Shown here: piece by piece, positions 49,538-58,465 of the stretch
Layout: every line of letters begins with the position of its first letter
Numbering within the stretch: position 1 is the first letter of the stretch
Source of the DNA: an uncultured Saprospiraceae bacterium
GTDB taxonomy: Bacteria; Bacteroidota; Bacteroidia; Chitinophagales; Saprospiraceae
DNA: 64,000 nucleotides
Direction: 5' to 3'
NCBI GenBank assembly: GCA_937980645.1
Contig: CALJPQ010000008.1
Location: 1-64,000, forward strand
Made by a program: the position numbers and the translations under genes
Notes under the pieces: generated by a model
Databases searched by the model: none
The model's input: only the letters and a program-made list of their open reading frames with translations
What the model was told of the DNA's origin: nothing

Positions 49538-50398
49538 ATGTACTCCCTTGTCCAGCTGTTTGTGCGTCATGGCGGGCTGATTACGCTGGTGGTCACCCAG
49601 GTGATTAGTTTTCACCTGATGACCTCACAAAACAGCCCGCAGCAAGAGATTGCGCGCCTGAGCTGGAGCTGGTATTCCAACTGGGCCTTAGAGTGGCGCA
49701 ACCGCTGGCTCGACTACTTGTCGCTGCGGGATGAAAACATCCGGCTGAAGATGGAAAATGCGCGCCTGCATACACAACTGACCAACTTGCGCGCTTCGGA
49801 GATACCCACACGCGACACTGTGCGCTGGCAGGGAGCGACAGATAGCTTAGGCAAGAAGCTGATACGCCCAGAATACGTCGTCATCAGTGCGCGCGTCGTG
49901 GGTAATACACTCAGCGGACGCAACAACTGGCTCATCCTCAACCGGGGCGCCAAAGACGGCATAAGCCCCAACAGCGGCGTCATCTCGCGCTCGGGGGTGG
50001 TGGGTATCGTCCGAGATGTGTCGGAGCATTTTTCCTTAGCTATGTCTGTGTTGCATCCGCAGACCAAAATATCGGCCATGGTCAAGGGGTATCCTTTTTA
50101 CGGCTCGCTGTACTGGGACGAGAAAGACCCTCGCTTCCTGACACTTTCGGACATCCCTTACCATTTGCCTATCCATCGGGGCGACACAGTGCAGGTGAGC
50201 AACTATTCGCTCATCTTCCCAGAGGGGCACCCCGCTGGCATCGTGGATACGGCCTATCGCCTGCAGGGAAGCCCATTCCTTTACATACGGGTGCGCCCTA
50301 CCCAACCTCCGGCCAGTGTGCGCGAGGTGTACATCGTTACTAACCGATACGCCGATGAGCTGGAAAATTTAACCAGAGCCATGCAAGCAGAGCAATGA
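49538..50398 (+). CDS. mreC: Rod shape-determining protein MreC
   Basis: 286 residues. An N-terminal membrane helix (GGLITLVVTQVISFHLM) is followed by a coiled coil at ~55-90 and the periplasmic double beta-barrel with ARVVGNTLSGRNNWLILNRGAKDGI, SGVVGIVRDVSEHFSLAMSVL and VQVSNYSLIFPEGHPAGIV. MreC links MreB/MreD to PBP2 in the elongasome and activates PBP2. Its last 4 bases overlap the start of mreD. Confidence 0.93.
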   Translation: MYSLVQLFVRHGGLITLVVTQVISFHLMTSQNSPQQEIARLSWSWYSNWALEWRNRWLDYLSLRDENIRLKMENARLHTQLTNLRASEIPTRDTVRWQGATDSLGKKLIRPEYVVISARVVGNTLSGRNNWLILNRGAKDGISPNSGVISRSGVVGIVRDVSEHFSLAMSVLHPQTKISAMVKGYPFYGSLYWDEKDPRFLTLSDIPYHLPIHRGDTVQVSNYSLIFPEGHPAGIVDTAYRLQGSPFLYIRVRPTQPPASVREVYIVTNRYADELENLTRAMQAEQ

Positions 50399-50919
50399 AA
50401 GGCAACTGGTTTTTTCCCAATCTGTGGCGCTTCCTGTCGCTGCTGGCCGTGCAAGGGCTGGTATTGTCGGGCATTTCGTACAACACCGACGGGTATGTCA
50501 GTCTCCTGCTCTACCCCCTATTCATCCTATTGCTACCCATCCTGATGCCCATTCCATTGGTAGTGCTGGCTGGTTTCCTCATAGGGCTATCGGTAGATTT
50601 TTTTACAGGTACCTTAGGGTTGCATGCTAGCGCGGGCGCCTTTTCGGGCTACGCCAGAGCGATCATCTTAGACCGCTTTGCTCCTCAAGGTGGTTACACG
50701 GGCAAGGAACCTATCGCCTCGCCAGCCTATTTTGGCTGGCGCTGGTTTCTGAGTGTTGCCGGTATTTTTTTCGCCGTTCATTTGCTGTGGTACTTCTCGA
50801 TGGCGTATTTTACGCCGGTTTATTTTTTTAATAAAATCCTGCCGCAGGCTGCCCTCAGCTGGCTCTCCACGATGCCAGTGGTGACCGTGTTGATGCGGTT
50901 ATTTTATCCCAAAAATTAG
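50395..50919 (+). CDS. mreD: Rod shape-determining protein MreD
   Basis: 174 residues and five hydrophobic helices, starting MKGNWFFPNLWRFLSLLAVQGLVLSGI. It has the MreD-like central LLPILMPIPLVVLAGFLIGLSVDFFTGTLGLHASAG. It is an inner-membrane elongasome component. It overlaps mreC by ATGA, suggesting translational coupling, and PBP2 follows after 8 bases. Confidence 0.9.
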   Translation: MKGNWFFPNLWRFLSLLAVQGLVLSGISYNTDGYVSLLLYPLFILLLPILMPIPLVVLAGFLIGLSVDFFTGTLGLHASAGAFSGYARAIILDRFAPQGGYTGKEPIASPAYFGWRWFLSVAGIFFAVHLLWYFSMAYFTPVYFFNKILPQAALSWLSTMPVVTVLMRLFYPKN

Positions 50920-50927
50920 GGTCAAAC

Positions 50928-52916
50928 ATGCTGGACAAACTTCGCGAACGGCAAAAGACGATCCAGATCGTCTTCCTCATCAGTGCCCTTGTGTTGGTGC
51001 TGAAAGCAGCTCAGCTGCAGCTGTTCGACGATGCACTCAGCCGGCGCGCCGATGCTACCACCATTCATCGCCTGACGATTTACCCGCCGCGCGGGCTTAT
51101 CTTTGATCGCAACGATAGCCTCCTGGTGGCCAACAATGCGGTGTATGATCTGATGGTAACGTACAACCAGATAAGCCCCCAAATGGACACGCTTAAGCTG
51201 TGCCGCCTATTGGGCATCACGCGGCAGGACTTCGAGGCAGCCCTGAAGAAGGACTGGAAAAGCGGCAAGTTTTCGCGCTCGGTGCCGTTCGTTTTCATGA
51301 AAAAAATCTCCACCACCACCTACGCGCGTTTGCAGGAATGTCTCTACGAGTTTCCGGGCTTCTTCGTGCAGGCGCGCAATATCCGGGCATACCCCTACCA
51401 CGCCGGCGCACACGTTCTGGGCTACATCAACGAAGTGGACCAGCGCGACATCGAGCGCGGCGGTGGCATTTACGCCTCGGGCGACTACATCGGCGCCACC
51501 GGCATCGAGGCCCGCTACGAAGACCGCCTGCGCGGGCGCAAAGGCTTCAATTTCCAACTCAAAGACAACTTGGGCCGCATCGTAGGGCCCTACGCCGACG
51601 GTAAGGCAGATACCATGCCCGTCAGCGGCGACGATCTCATCCTCTCTATTGACGCCCGACTGCAGCAATACGGCGAAGCACTCATGGCCAACAAGTCGGG
51701 TAGCATTGTGGCTATCGAGCCTTCCAGCGGCGAAATACTGGCCATGATCAGCGCGCCCACCTACGACCCCAACGAGCTGGCCATGACCAACGACCGAGGC
51801 CCCGTGTTCCAGCGCCTGCACAGCGACCCGCTCAAGCCTTTTTTCGACCGCACCGTTATGGCCAAGTACCCGCCCGGCTCCATCTTCAAAACGGTAGTTT
51901 CGCTCATCGGCATGCAGGAAGGCACGCTCAACCCCAATGCCGGCCAGGGCTGTGGTGGCGGTTATTTCTATGCCGGACGCCTGTATAAATGCCACGGACA
52001 TGGCGGCATTAGCAACGTCGTGGATGCCCTCGCCTACTCCTGCAACACCTATTATTTTGGCGAGTTCCGCGACATTGTGGACAAATACGGCTTCAATAAT
52101 CCGCATCAGGGCTTAGATAAATTTCATCAGTACTGCTATGAAATGGGGCTGGGCCGTCGGCTGGGCGTGGACTACCCCAACGAAAGCTCGGGCAACATTC
52201 CGGACTCGCGCTACTACGACCGTATTTATCCCAAACGCCTCGGCGGCTGGCGCTCGCCCACCATCATGTCGTTGGGCATCGGGCAGGGTGAAATCCAGAT
52301 GACCACGCTGCAAATGGCCAACCTCGCCGCCTGTATCGCCAACCGGGGCTACTGGTACCCGCCGCATCTGGCCAAAGGCTTCAAAAGCGGCGGCGACATT
52401 CCGAAGCAGTACCGCCAGCGCCAGAACGTCAGCATTGACCGCAAGTACTTCGAACTCGTAGTAGAGGGCATGGCCCAATGCGTCAACCGCGGTACCGCCC
52501 GCTCCTGCGCTATCCCGACCATCCAGGTGTGTGGCAAGACGGGCACCAGCCAGAACCCCCACGGCGACGACCACTCCGTGTTCTTCGCCTTTGCGCCCAA
52601 AGACAACCCGAAGATCGCCATTGCGGTGTATGTCGAAAACGCTGGCTGGGGTGCTTCCTACGCCGCCCCCATCGCCAGCTTGATGATTGAAAAGTACCTC
52701 CACGATACCATCGCGGCGGAGCGTAAGTATCTGGAAGAGCGCATGCTTAAGGCCAACCTCATCGAAAAGTACCTCCAAAACCGCCGACAGGTGGCCCTGA
52801 AACCCGCTACGCGCCCTGCCGCCCCGGCCATGCCTTCGCCCAACATACCTACCGACGAACCTACCGGCCAGACGCCTGCTACCACCGCCACCCAAAACGA
52901 GCGCAAACGGCGCTGA
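50928..52916 (+). CDS. mrdA: Penicillin-binding protein 2 (elongation transpeptidase)
   Basis: 662 residues. A membrane anchor (IQIVFLISALVLVLKAAQL) is followed by a PBP dimerisation domain (~50-215) and the transpeptidase domain. The active-site motifs are S-I-F-K (YPPGSIFKTV), S-C-N (AYSCNTYYF) and K-T-G-T (VCGKTGTSQNPHGDDHSVFFAFAP). A proline/threonine-rich tail ends the protein. It cross-links peptidoglycan during side-wall growth. It belongs to the mreBCD cluster, but rodA does not follow. Its stop overlaps the MOSC gene start by one base (TGATG). Confidence 0.95.
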   Translation: MLDKLRERQKTIQIVFLISALVLVLKAAQLQLFDDALSRRADATTIHRLTIYPPRGLIFDRNDSLLVANNAVYDLMVTYNQISPQMDTLKLCRLLGITRQDFEAALKKDWKSGKFSRSVPFVFMKKISTTTYARLQECLYEFPGFFVQARNIRAYPYHAGAHVLGYINEVDQRDIERGGGIYASGDYIGATGIEARYEDRLRGRKGFNFQLKDNLGRIVGPYADGKADTMPVSGDDLILSIDARLQQYGEALMANKSGSIVAIEPSSGEILAMISAPTYDPNELAMTNDRGPVFQRLHSDPLKPFFDRTVMAKYPPGSIFKTVVSLIGMQEGTLNPNAGQGCGGGYFYAGRLYKCHGHGGISNVVDALAYSCNTYYFGEFRDIVDKYGFNNPHQGLDKFHQYCYEMGLGRRLGVDYPNESSGNIPDSRYYDRIYPKRLGGWRSPTIMSLGIGQGEIQMTTLQMANLAACIANRGYWYPPHLAKGFKSGGDIPKQYRQRQNVSIDRKYFELVVEGMAQCVNRGTARSCAIPTIQVCGKTGTSQNPHGDDHSVFFAFAPKDNPKIAIAVYVENAGWGASYAAPIASLMIEKYLHDTIAAERKYLEERMLKANLIEKYLQNRRQVALKPATRPAAPAMPSPNIPTDEPTGQTPATTATQNERKRR

Positions 52917-53770
52917 TGGAAATGCCCGAACGGCCACAGACCACTGAAACGCCCGCACCTGCATACCGCCTGGAGGCCATTTACCTGTATCCCATCAAAT
53001 CGCTGGGCGGCATCGCGCTCTCAGAAGCAAAACTCCAGAGGCGCGGCCTGCAATACGACCGGCGTTGGATGCTGGTCAACGTCGAGGGGCAATTTGTGAG
53101 CCAGCGCGAATACCCTGCCCTGGCCCAATTGGGCACAGCGCTGCACAACGGCGATCTGGTTGTCTTTGAAAAGCAAAATCCGCAAACCCGCCTCCGAATT
53201 TCCCTCACACCGCCTGCCGCCCTGCCGCAAACGATGGTGCAGGTGTGGGGCGACCGCTGCCGGGCACACCTCTATGGTCGTGAAGTCAACGAATGGTTCT
53301 CCGACTTCCTGAAAGCGCCCGTGCGCTTAGTCTTCATGCCCGACAGCACCCTGCGCCGCGCTGACGGGCGCTATGCACCGCCTCGCACACCCGTCAGCTT
53401 CGCCGATGGCTTCCCTTACCTCATCATCGGGCAGGCATCGCTGGACGACCTGAACCGCCGCCTGCCGCAGCCCGTGCCCATGAGCCGCTTTCGGCCCAAC
53501 TTTGTCTTTAGCGGCGGCCAGCCCTACGAGGAAGACCATTGGGGGCGCTTTTGTATCGGCAACGCTCAGTTCCTGGCCGTCAAGCCCTGTGCTCGTTGCG
53601 TGGTAGTAACTACCGACCAGGACAGCGGCGCCCGCAGCGCCGAGCCGTTGCGCACACTGGCCACCTATCGCCAAAAGGGCCATCGTATCCTTTTCGGACA
53701 AAACGCCGTCTGGACTGGCGAAGGCGACGCTACCGTCCGCATTGGCATGTCGCTGACGAAAAGGTGTTAA
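52916..53770 (+). CDS. MOSC domain protein
   Basis: 284 residues. An N-terminal beta-barrel MOSC_N domain (LEAIYLYPIKSLGGIALSEAKLQRRGLQYDRRWMLV) is followed by a C-terminal MOSC domain with FRPNFVFSGGQPYEEDHWGRF and the conserved Cys region VKPCARCVVVTTDQDSGARS. Relatives bind molybdenum cofactor and act in reduction of N-hydroxylated compounds (mARC, YcbX). No ferredoxin or reductase domain is fused. Tight coupling to the PBP2 gene is probably a matter of transcription rather than function. Confidence 0.88.
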   Translation: MEMPERPQTTETPAPAYRLEAIYLYPIKSLGGIALSEAKLQRRGLQYDRRWMLVNVEGQFVSQREYPALAQLGTALHNGDLVVFEKQNPQTRLRISLTPPAALPQTMVQVWGDRCRAHLYGREVNEWFSDFLKAPVRLVFMPDSTLRRADGRYAPPRTPVSFADGFPYLIIGQASLDDLNRRLPQPVPMSRFRPNFVFSGGQPYEEDHWGRFCIGNAQFLAVKPCARCVVVTTDQDSGARSAEPLRTLATYRQKGHRILFGQNAVWTGEGDATVRIGMSLTKRC

Positions 53771-53822
53771 TGTTACAACTGGACGCTGCCCTTTTTGTAT
53801 TTATGCGCAAAATCTGCGGACA

Positions 53823-55442
53823 ATGGCAAAACCTCATTACCTGGGCAAATCGCTGGCCGACGGTCAGGCGCACGAGCGGGCGCACCGCCTGTGGTCAAGG
53901 CGCGACTTTCTGGCTACCGCCGGCCTGCTGGGTGCAGGTAGCTGGCTGCTGGGCGGCTTGCCCATACGTGCTTTAAAACCTTCGCTTTTAGCCGCGCATC
54001 CGACCTGGAACGACAACGACCGCGTCCTCATTCTCATCCGGTTAGACGGCGGCAACGATGGACTGAACACCGTCATCGAACGCAGCAACCACCACTACTA
54101 TAACCTGCGCCCCAGCTTAGCCATCGCTGATGCAGACCTGTGGCACCTCAGCCCGGAATACGGCATGCCCACCGAGACCAACAGCCTGCAGCCGCTGTGG
54201 GCGGAGGGCAAAATGAAAGTCATCTTCAACGTAGGCTATCCCGACCCTAACCTCAGCCATTTCCGATCCTCCGACATCATCTATTCGGCCAGCGATGCCA
54301 ACCAGGTGGTGGAAACAGGTTGGATAGGCCGATTTTTGGAAAATGAATACGCGGCCTTTTTAGAAACGCCCTCTACCGTGCCGCCTGCCCTGCAAATTGG
54401 CGTGCAGTCGAACCTGCTGTTTCGGGCCGAAGATGCCAACATGGCCCTGGTGGTCAGCAGCCCGCAAGAGTTTTACCAGATTGCCCAAACGGGCCAGCTG
54501 TACCCGACGGCGGGCCTGACCAATTCGCTGCGCGACCGCGAGCTGTTTTTCGTACGCCAGACCGCCAACGCTGCCTTCCGCTACGCCGAAACGATACGCA
54601 AAGCCTTTTACGCCGGCAAAAACGACGTGGACTACCCGCCGCCCAGCACCAACTTGCTGTCGGCCCCGCTGTCCATCATCGCACGCCTGCTCAAGGGCGG
54701 CATGGGCACGCGCATCTTCTTAGTGGATATCGCCGACTTCGACACACACGTGCTTCAGCGCGCCAATCACCTCAACCTACTGTGGCAATTGGCCACTGCC
54801 GTGCGCGCCTTTTACGACGACCTGGCCCATGGCAATTCGGGGCTGGACAAAAAGGTGCTCTCCATGACCTTCTCCGAATTTGGCCGCACCATTTACGAAA
54901 ACGGCTCGCGCGGTACCGACCACGGCGCCGGCACCCACACCCTCCTCTTCGGCGGCGACATCGGCAGCGGCTTCGCAGGCGAATACCAGGACCTGAGCAA
55001 CCCCGACCCCATCCATGACCCACCCCACAGCGTGGACTTCCGCGACGTGTACGCTACCGTGCTCCAGCACTGGCTGGGCAACCCGCCCGACTTAGTCAAT
55101 TACGTCCTCAATCGCAACAGCCAACTGCTGGCCGGACTGGTACCTGCCCTGCCGCCCGCGCTGGGCGATAACGGACGAACAGCCCTGCTGGGCCACAACC
55201 CTCACCCTACCCAACCCAGTGCTTACGTCATCAAATTTGCCATTCAGCAGGGCAGCCCGGTGCGCCTGCAGATACTCGATGCCGCCGGGCACGTGCTGCG
55301 CACTCTGGTCAGCGAGTACAAAGCGGCAGGCAGCTACACCTTTACCCTCGCCCCAGCCCAGTGGTACCTGCCCCCGGGCCGCTATCGCTACCGCCTCATG
55401 GCCAACGGGCAGGTGTTTGAGCGTAGCCTCACAGTACCCTAA
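53823..55442 (+). CDS. DUF1501 domain protein with Tat-like signal
   Basis: 539 residues. The N-terminus carries SRRDFLATAGLLGAGSWLLGG, a twin-arginine (Tat) export signal. The DUF1501 body (sulfatase-like alkaline phosphatase fold) shows LILIRLDGGNDGLNTVIE, TFSEFGRTIYENGSRGTDHGAG and LFGGDIGSGFAGEYQDL. The last ~75 residues (KFAIQQGSPVRLQILDAAGHVLRTL) form a FlgD-like/T9SS-type Ig domain. Function of the family is unknown; metal-binding hydrolase activity is inferred. The DUF1800 partner often found next to DUF1501 is absent. Confidence 0.88.
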   Translation: MAKPHYLGKSLADGQAHERAHRLWSRRDFLATAGLLGAGSWLLGGLPIRALKPSLLAAHPTWNDNDRVLILIRLDGGNDGLNTVIERSNHHYYNLRPSLAIADADLWHLSPEYGMPTETNSLQPLWAEGKMKVIFNVGYPDPNLSHFRSSDIIYSASDANQVVETGWIGRFLENEYAAFLETPSTVPPALQIGVQSNLLFRAEDANMALVVSSPQEFYQIAQTGQLYPTAGLTNSLRDRELFFVRQTANAAFRYAETIRKAFYAGKNDVDYPPPSTNLLSAPLSIIARLLKGGMGTRIFLVDIADFDTHVLQRANHLNLLWQLATAVRAFYDDLAHGNSGLDKKVLSMTFSEFGRTIYENGSRGTDHGAGTHTLLFGGDIGSGFAGEYQDLSNPDPIHDPPHSVDFRDVYATVLQHWLGNPPDLVNYVLNRNSQLLAGLVPALPPALGDNGRTALLGHNPHPTQPSAYVIKFAIQQGSPVRLQILDAAGHVLRTLVSEYKAAGSYTFTLAPAQWYLPPGRYRYRLMANGQVFERSLTVP

Positions 55443-55583
55443 AACAGCGCCGGATAATCAAGGACAAAACGCCAGCACCAGGCAAGATCAACCACGTTAT
55501 TCTGATTATTTACACACCTTTTTCAGCAGAATTCGCTCTTTGTCTGTTTGCTCTGATTTATTTGCCAGGTCAGAAACGGGTCT

Positions 55584-56741
55584 ATGCCCTTTGAGCAGCG
55601 CATTTGGGAAATCTTCCAACGGGTGTATGGCCGACGCCCCAGCATCGGCATACGCTCTCCTGGCCGCATCAACCTCTTAGGCGAACATACCGACTACAAC
55701 GGCGGCCCCGTACTGCCCGCTGCCATTGACCGCGCCCTCTGGCTGGCTGCCGCCCCGCGCACGGATGGCCGCTGTCGGTTGTGGGCCTGCGATTATGAAG
55801 AGGGTTGCGTCATTGAAGCCCGACCCTCCGCTCGCCTCGCACAGCCGGCTTGGGCCAATTACCTGTTGGGGGTGCTGGTGGAGATGGGCTGGCCAGGAGG
55901 GATGGATATCGCCTTTGGCGGCGATTTACCCATCGGGGCAGGTGTTTCATCATCGGCAGCTTTAGAAAATGCCACAGCCTTAGCCGCTGATGCCCTCTTT
56001 AACCTCAGGTATTCGCGCATAGACCTCGTTCGCATCGCGCATCGGGCGGAGAACGCCTTTGTGGGTGTCCCCTGCGGCATCATGGACATGTTCGCCGGTA
56101 TGATGGGCCGAAAAGACGCCTTTATACACCTGGATTGCCAGGCACTCGCCTGGGAGTACCTGCCTTTTGAAGCGCCTGACCTGGCCTTTGTGCTGTGCCA
56201 TTCCGGCGTAGAGCGGCGTTTGGCCACCTCCGAGTACGGCGCTCGCCGGCGCGAATGTGCGCAAGGCCTGGCTGTTTTGCAAAAGCTAGAACCCGGTCTG
56301 AAAAACCTCAGCGACGCCACGCCTGCCCTGTTAGAGGCAGCGAAGCACAACATACCGCAAGTTGTTTTTCGCCGCTGCCGTTATGTCTTAGGAGAAATTG
56401 CTCGCGTGGCTGCTGCCGTTGAGGCCTTGCGCCAAAACGACTACGCGGCCCTGGGAGCACTCCTGTACCAGACGCATGCGGGGCTGCGCGACGACTTTGA
56501 GGTCAGCTGCCCGGAACTGAATTTCCTCGTCGAACAGGCAGCACGGCACCCCGCCTGCTCAGGCGCTCGCCTCATGGGTGCAGGCTTTGGCGGCTGCACG
56601 CTCAACCTGGTACACCAGCGCGAAGCCCATGACTTCATTGCCCGAGTTTCGGAAGGGTATGTCAGCGTGTTTGGCCGCCCACTATCAGCCTGGATAGTGC
56701 GCCCAGACAATGGAGCGGAAATCGTATTCCGAGCCAATTAA
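55584..56741 (+). CDS. galK: Galactokinase
   Basis: 385 residues. All GHMP-kinase signatures are present: GRINLLGEHTDYNGG near residue 30, GDLPIGAGVSSSAALE near 115, and LMGAGFGGCTLNL near 330. It phosphorylates galactose at C1 with ATP for the Leloir pathway and is cytoplasmic. No galT or galE is adjacent. Its TAA stop lies inside the TTAA shared with the convergent pntB stop. Confidence 0.96.
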   Translation: MPFEQRIWEIFQRVYGRRPSIGIRSPGRINLLGEHTDYNGGPVLPAAIDRALWLAAAPRTDGRCRLWACDYEEGCVIEARPSARLAQPAWANYLLGVLVEMGWPGGMDIAFGGDLPIGAGVSSSAALENATALAADALFNLRYSRIDLVRIAHRAENAFVGVPCGIMDMFAGMMGRKDAFIHLDCQALAWEYLPFEAPDLAFVLCHSGVERRLATSEYGARRRECAQGLAVLQKLEPGLKNLSDATPALLEAAKHNIPQVVFRRCRYVLGEIARVAAAVEALRQNDYAALGALLYQTHAGLRDDFEVSCPELNFLVEQAARHPACSGARLMGAGFGGCTLNLVHQREAHDFIARVSEGYVSVFGRPLSAWIVRPDNGAEIVFRAN

Positions 56742-58129
56742 CTGCCACCTTTGAACTCATTGACCAGCGCCTGCAAGCTGGCCTTGGCATCGCCAAAGAG
56801 CATGCGCGTGTTGTTTCGGAAAAACAGCGGATTCTCTACGCCGGCAAAACCCTTACCCATAGACCGCTTCATTACAATAACGGTGCGCGCGCGGTGCGCC
56901 TCGATAATGGGCATCCCCCACAATGGGCTGCTTTTGTCCTCTAAGGCTGCGGGGTTCACCACGTCATTGGCCCCAATGATCATGCACACATCCACGGTGT
57001 CCATCGTCGGGTTGATGGCGTCCATTTCGACTAAGGCATCATAAGGAATATTGGCCTCGGCCAGCAGCACGTTCATGTGACCCGGCATTCGACCCGCCAC
57101 AGGGTGAATGGCAAAGCGCACTTCCGTGCCGTTTTTCTCCAGGGCTTCCATCAGCTCGCGCACGGCATGCTGAGCCTGTGAGACAGCCAGGCCATAACCC
57201 GGCACGATAACGACGCTGTTCGCAGCCTCCAAAATGAGATAAGCCTCATCGGGCTTTACGGGCTTGATTTCGCCCACTACGTCCTGCGCTTTGCCCGGCA
57301 TATCGGCCCCGAAGCCACCCAACACTACATTGGCTACGGAGCGGTTCATGGCCTTGCACATGATAAGCGTCAGGATGATGCCACTGGCGCCCACTAACGC
57401 ACCGGCCACGATGAGCAGGTTATTTTGAATAATAAAGCCCGAAGCACAGGCGGCCATACCGGAATAGCTGTTCAACAGCGAGATAACCACCGGCATATCG
57501 GCCCCGCCAATAGGAATGACCAACAGGATACCCAGAATAAAGGCCAATACCGTTACTGCACCCAGCACTTGTACAGCTGTTGGGGCCGCCATATCCAGGG
57601 CAAACCAGATACCACCGCCCAAAATGGCCGCAAGCAAAAGGACGGAGACAATGCGCTGCCCGGGGTATAGCACCGGCTTGGTCGGAATAAAACGCTCCTC
57701 CAGCTTCGCCCAGGCCACTAACGAGCCTGAAAGCGTAACTGTGCCAATGAGCACCGTCAGCCAGATGATAATACCCTGATAAACAGGCTGGTCGGGACGC
57801 GCCACAAACTCAGCCCAAGCCACCAGCAAGCTGGCAGCGCCGCCGAAGCCGTTGAGCAGGCCTACCATTTGCGGCATACCCGTCATGGGGGTGCGAAAGG
57901 CAAAAAACGCTCCAATGACCGCTCCAATAGCCAACCCACCGGCGATGTAGGTATAACGGACAACCTCCGGGAACATCAGCGTAGCTACTACCGCAGCAGC
58001 CATACCTACGGCCGAGAGGATATTGCCCTGGCGCGCCGTCGTGGGCCGCCCCATAAGCTTAAAGCCCAGGATAAAGGTAACCGCCGAAAGAATATAGACG
58101 AGGTTGAGTAGTGTGCGAATATCCTCCAT
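56738..58129 (-). CDS. pntB: NAD(P) transhydrogenase subunit beta
   Basis: 463 residues. About nine membrane helices at ~5-260 (FILGFKLMGRPTTARQGN, GLLNGFGGAASLLVAW) are followed by the NADP(H)-binding domain III (GYGLAVSQAQHAVRELME; HPVAGRMPGHMNVLLAEA; DVCMIIGANDVVNPAA). With the alpha subunits it couples proton flow into the cell to hydride transfer from NADH to NADP+. It starts 2 bases after the pntA2 gene on the minus strand. Confidence 0.97.
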   Translation of the reverse strand: MEDIRTLLNLVYILSAVTFILGFKLMGRPTTARQGNILSAVGMAAAVVATLMFPEVVRYTYIAGGLAIGAVIGAFFAFRTPMTGMPQMVGLLNGFGGAASLLVAWAEFVARPDQPVYQGIIIWLTVLIGTVTLSGSLVAWAKLEERFIPTKPVLYPGQRIVSVLLLAAILGGGIWFALDMAAPTAVQVLGAVTVLAFILGILLVIPIGGADMPVVISLLNSYSGMAACASGFIIQNNLLIVAGALVGASGIILTLIMCKAMNRSVANVVLGGFGADMPGKAQDVVGEIKPVKPDEAYLILEAANSVVIVPGYGLAVSQAQHAVRELMEALEKNGTEVRFAIHPVAGRMPGHMNVLLAEANIPYDALVEMDAINPTMDTVDVCMIIGANDVVNPAALEDKSSPLWGMPIIEAHRARTVIVMKRSMGKGFAGVENPLFFRNNTRMLFGDAKASLQALVNEFKGGS

Positions 58130-58131
58130 GG

Positions 58132-58419
58132 CTATTTGTCTTTTTTCTTGAACATGCTGAGCATGCGGTTCGTAACTAAATAGCCACCCACCACGTTGAT
58201 GGTGGCAAAAGCAACGGCTACGCCACCGATAAGGGCAGCAGTATCTTCACCTTCGCCCAAACCAGCGGCAATAAGGGCGCCCACGATGGTTACACCCGAA
58301 ATAGCATTAGAGCCAGACATGAGCGGCGTATGGAGCAGCGAGGGTACTTTGGAAATGATTTCAAAGCCCAAAAAGATGGCCAGCACCAGAATGAAGAGCA
58401 GGAAAATGAGTACTTCCAT
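58132..58419 (-). CDS. pntA2: NAD(P) transhydrogenase subunit alpha, membrane part
   Basis: 95 residues from the ATG at 58419 (MEVLIFLLFILVLAIFLGFEII); the ORF is open to 58500 but that overlaps pntA and lacks homology. Three helices form the small membrane domain of the alpha subunit (PSLLHTPLMSGSNAISGVTIVGAL), here encoded separately from the NAD-binding part, as is common in three-subunit Pnt enzymes. It is the middle gene of the pntA-pntA2-pntB operon. Confidence 0.93.
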   Translation of the reverse strand: MEVLIFLLFILVLAIFLGFEIISKVPSLLHTPLMSGSNAISGVTIVGALIAAGLGEGEDTAALIGGVAVAFATINVVGGYLVTNRMLSMFKKKDK

Positions 58420-58465
58420 GGGCAGAGGCGTTTGGCAGGTGAATGGTACAAAAGGAAAGAGTAAG

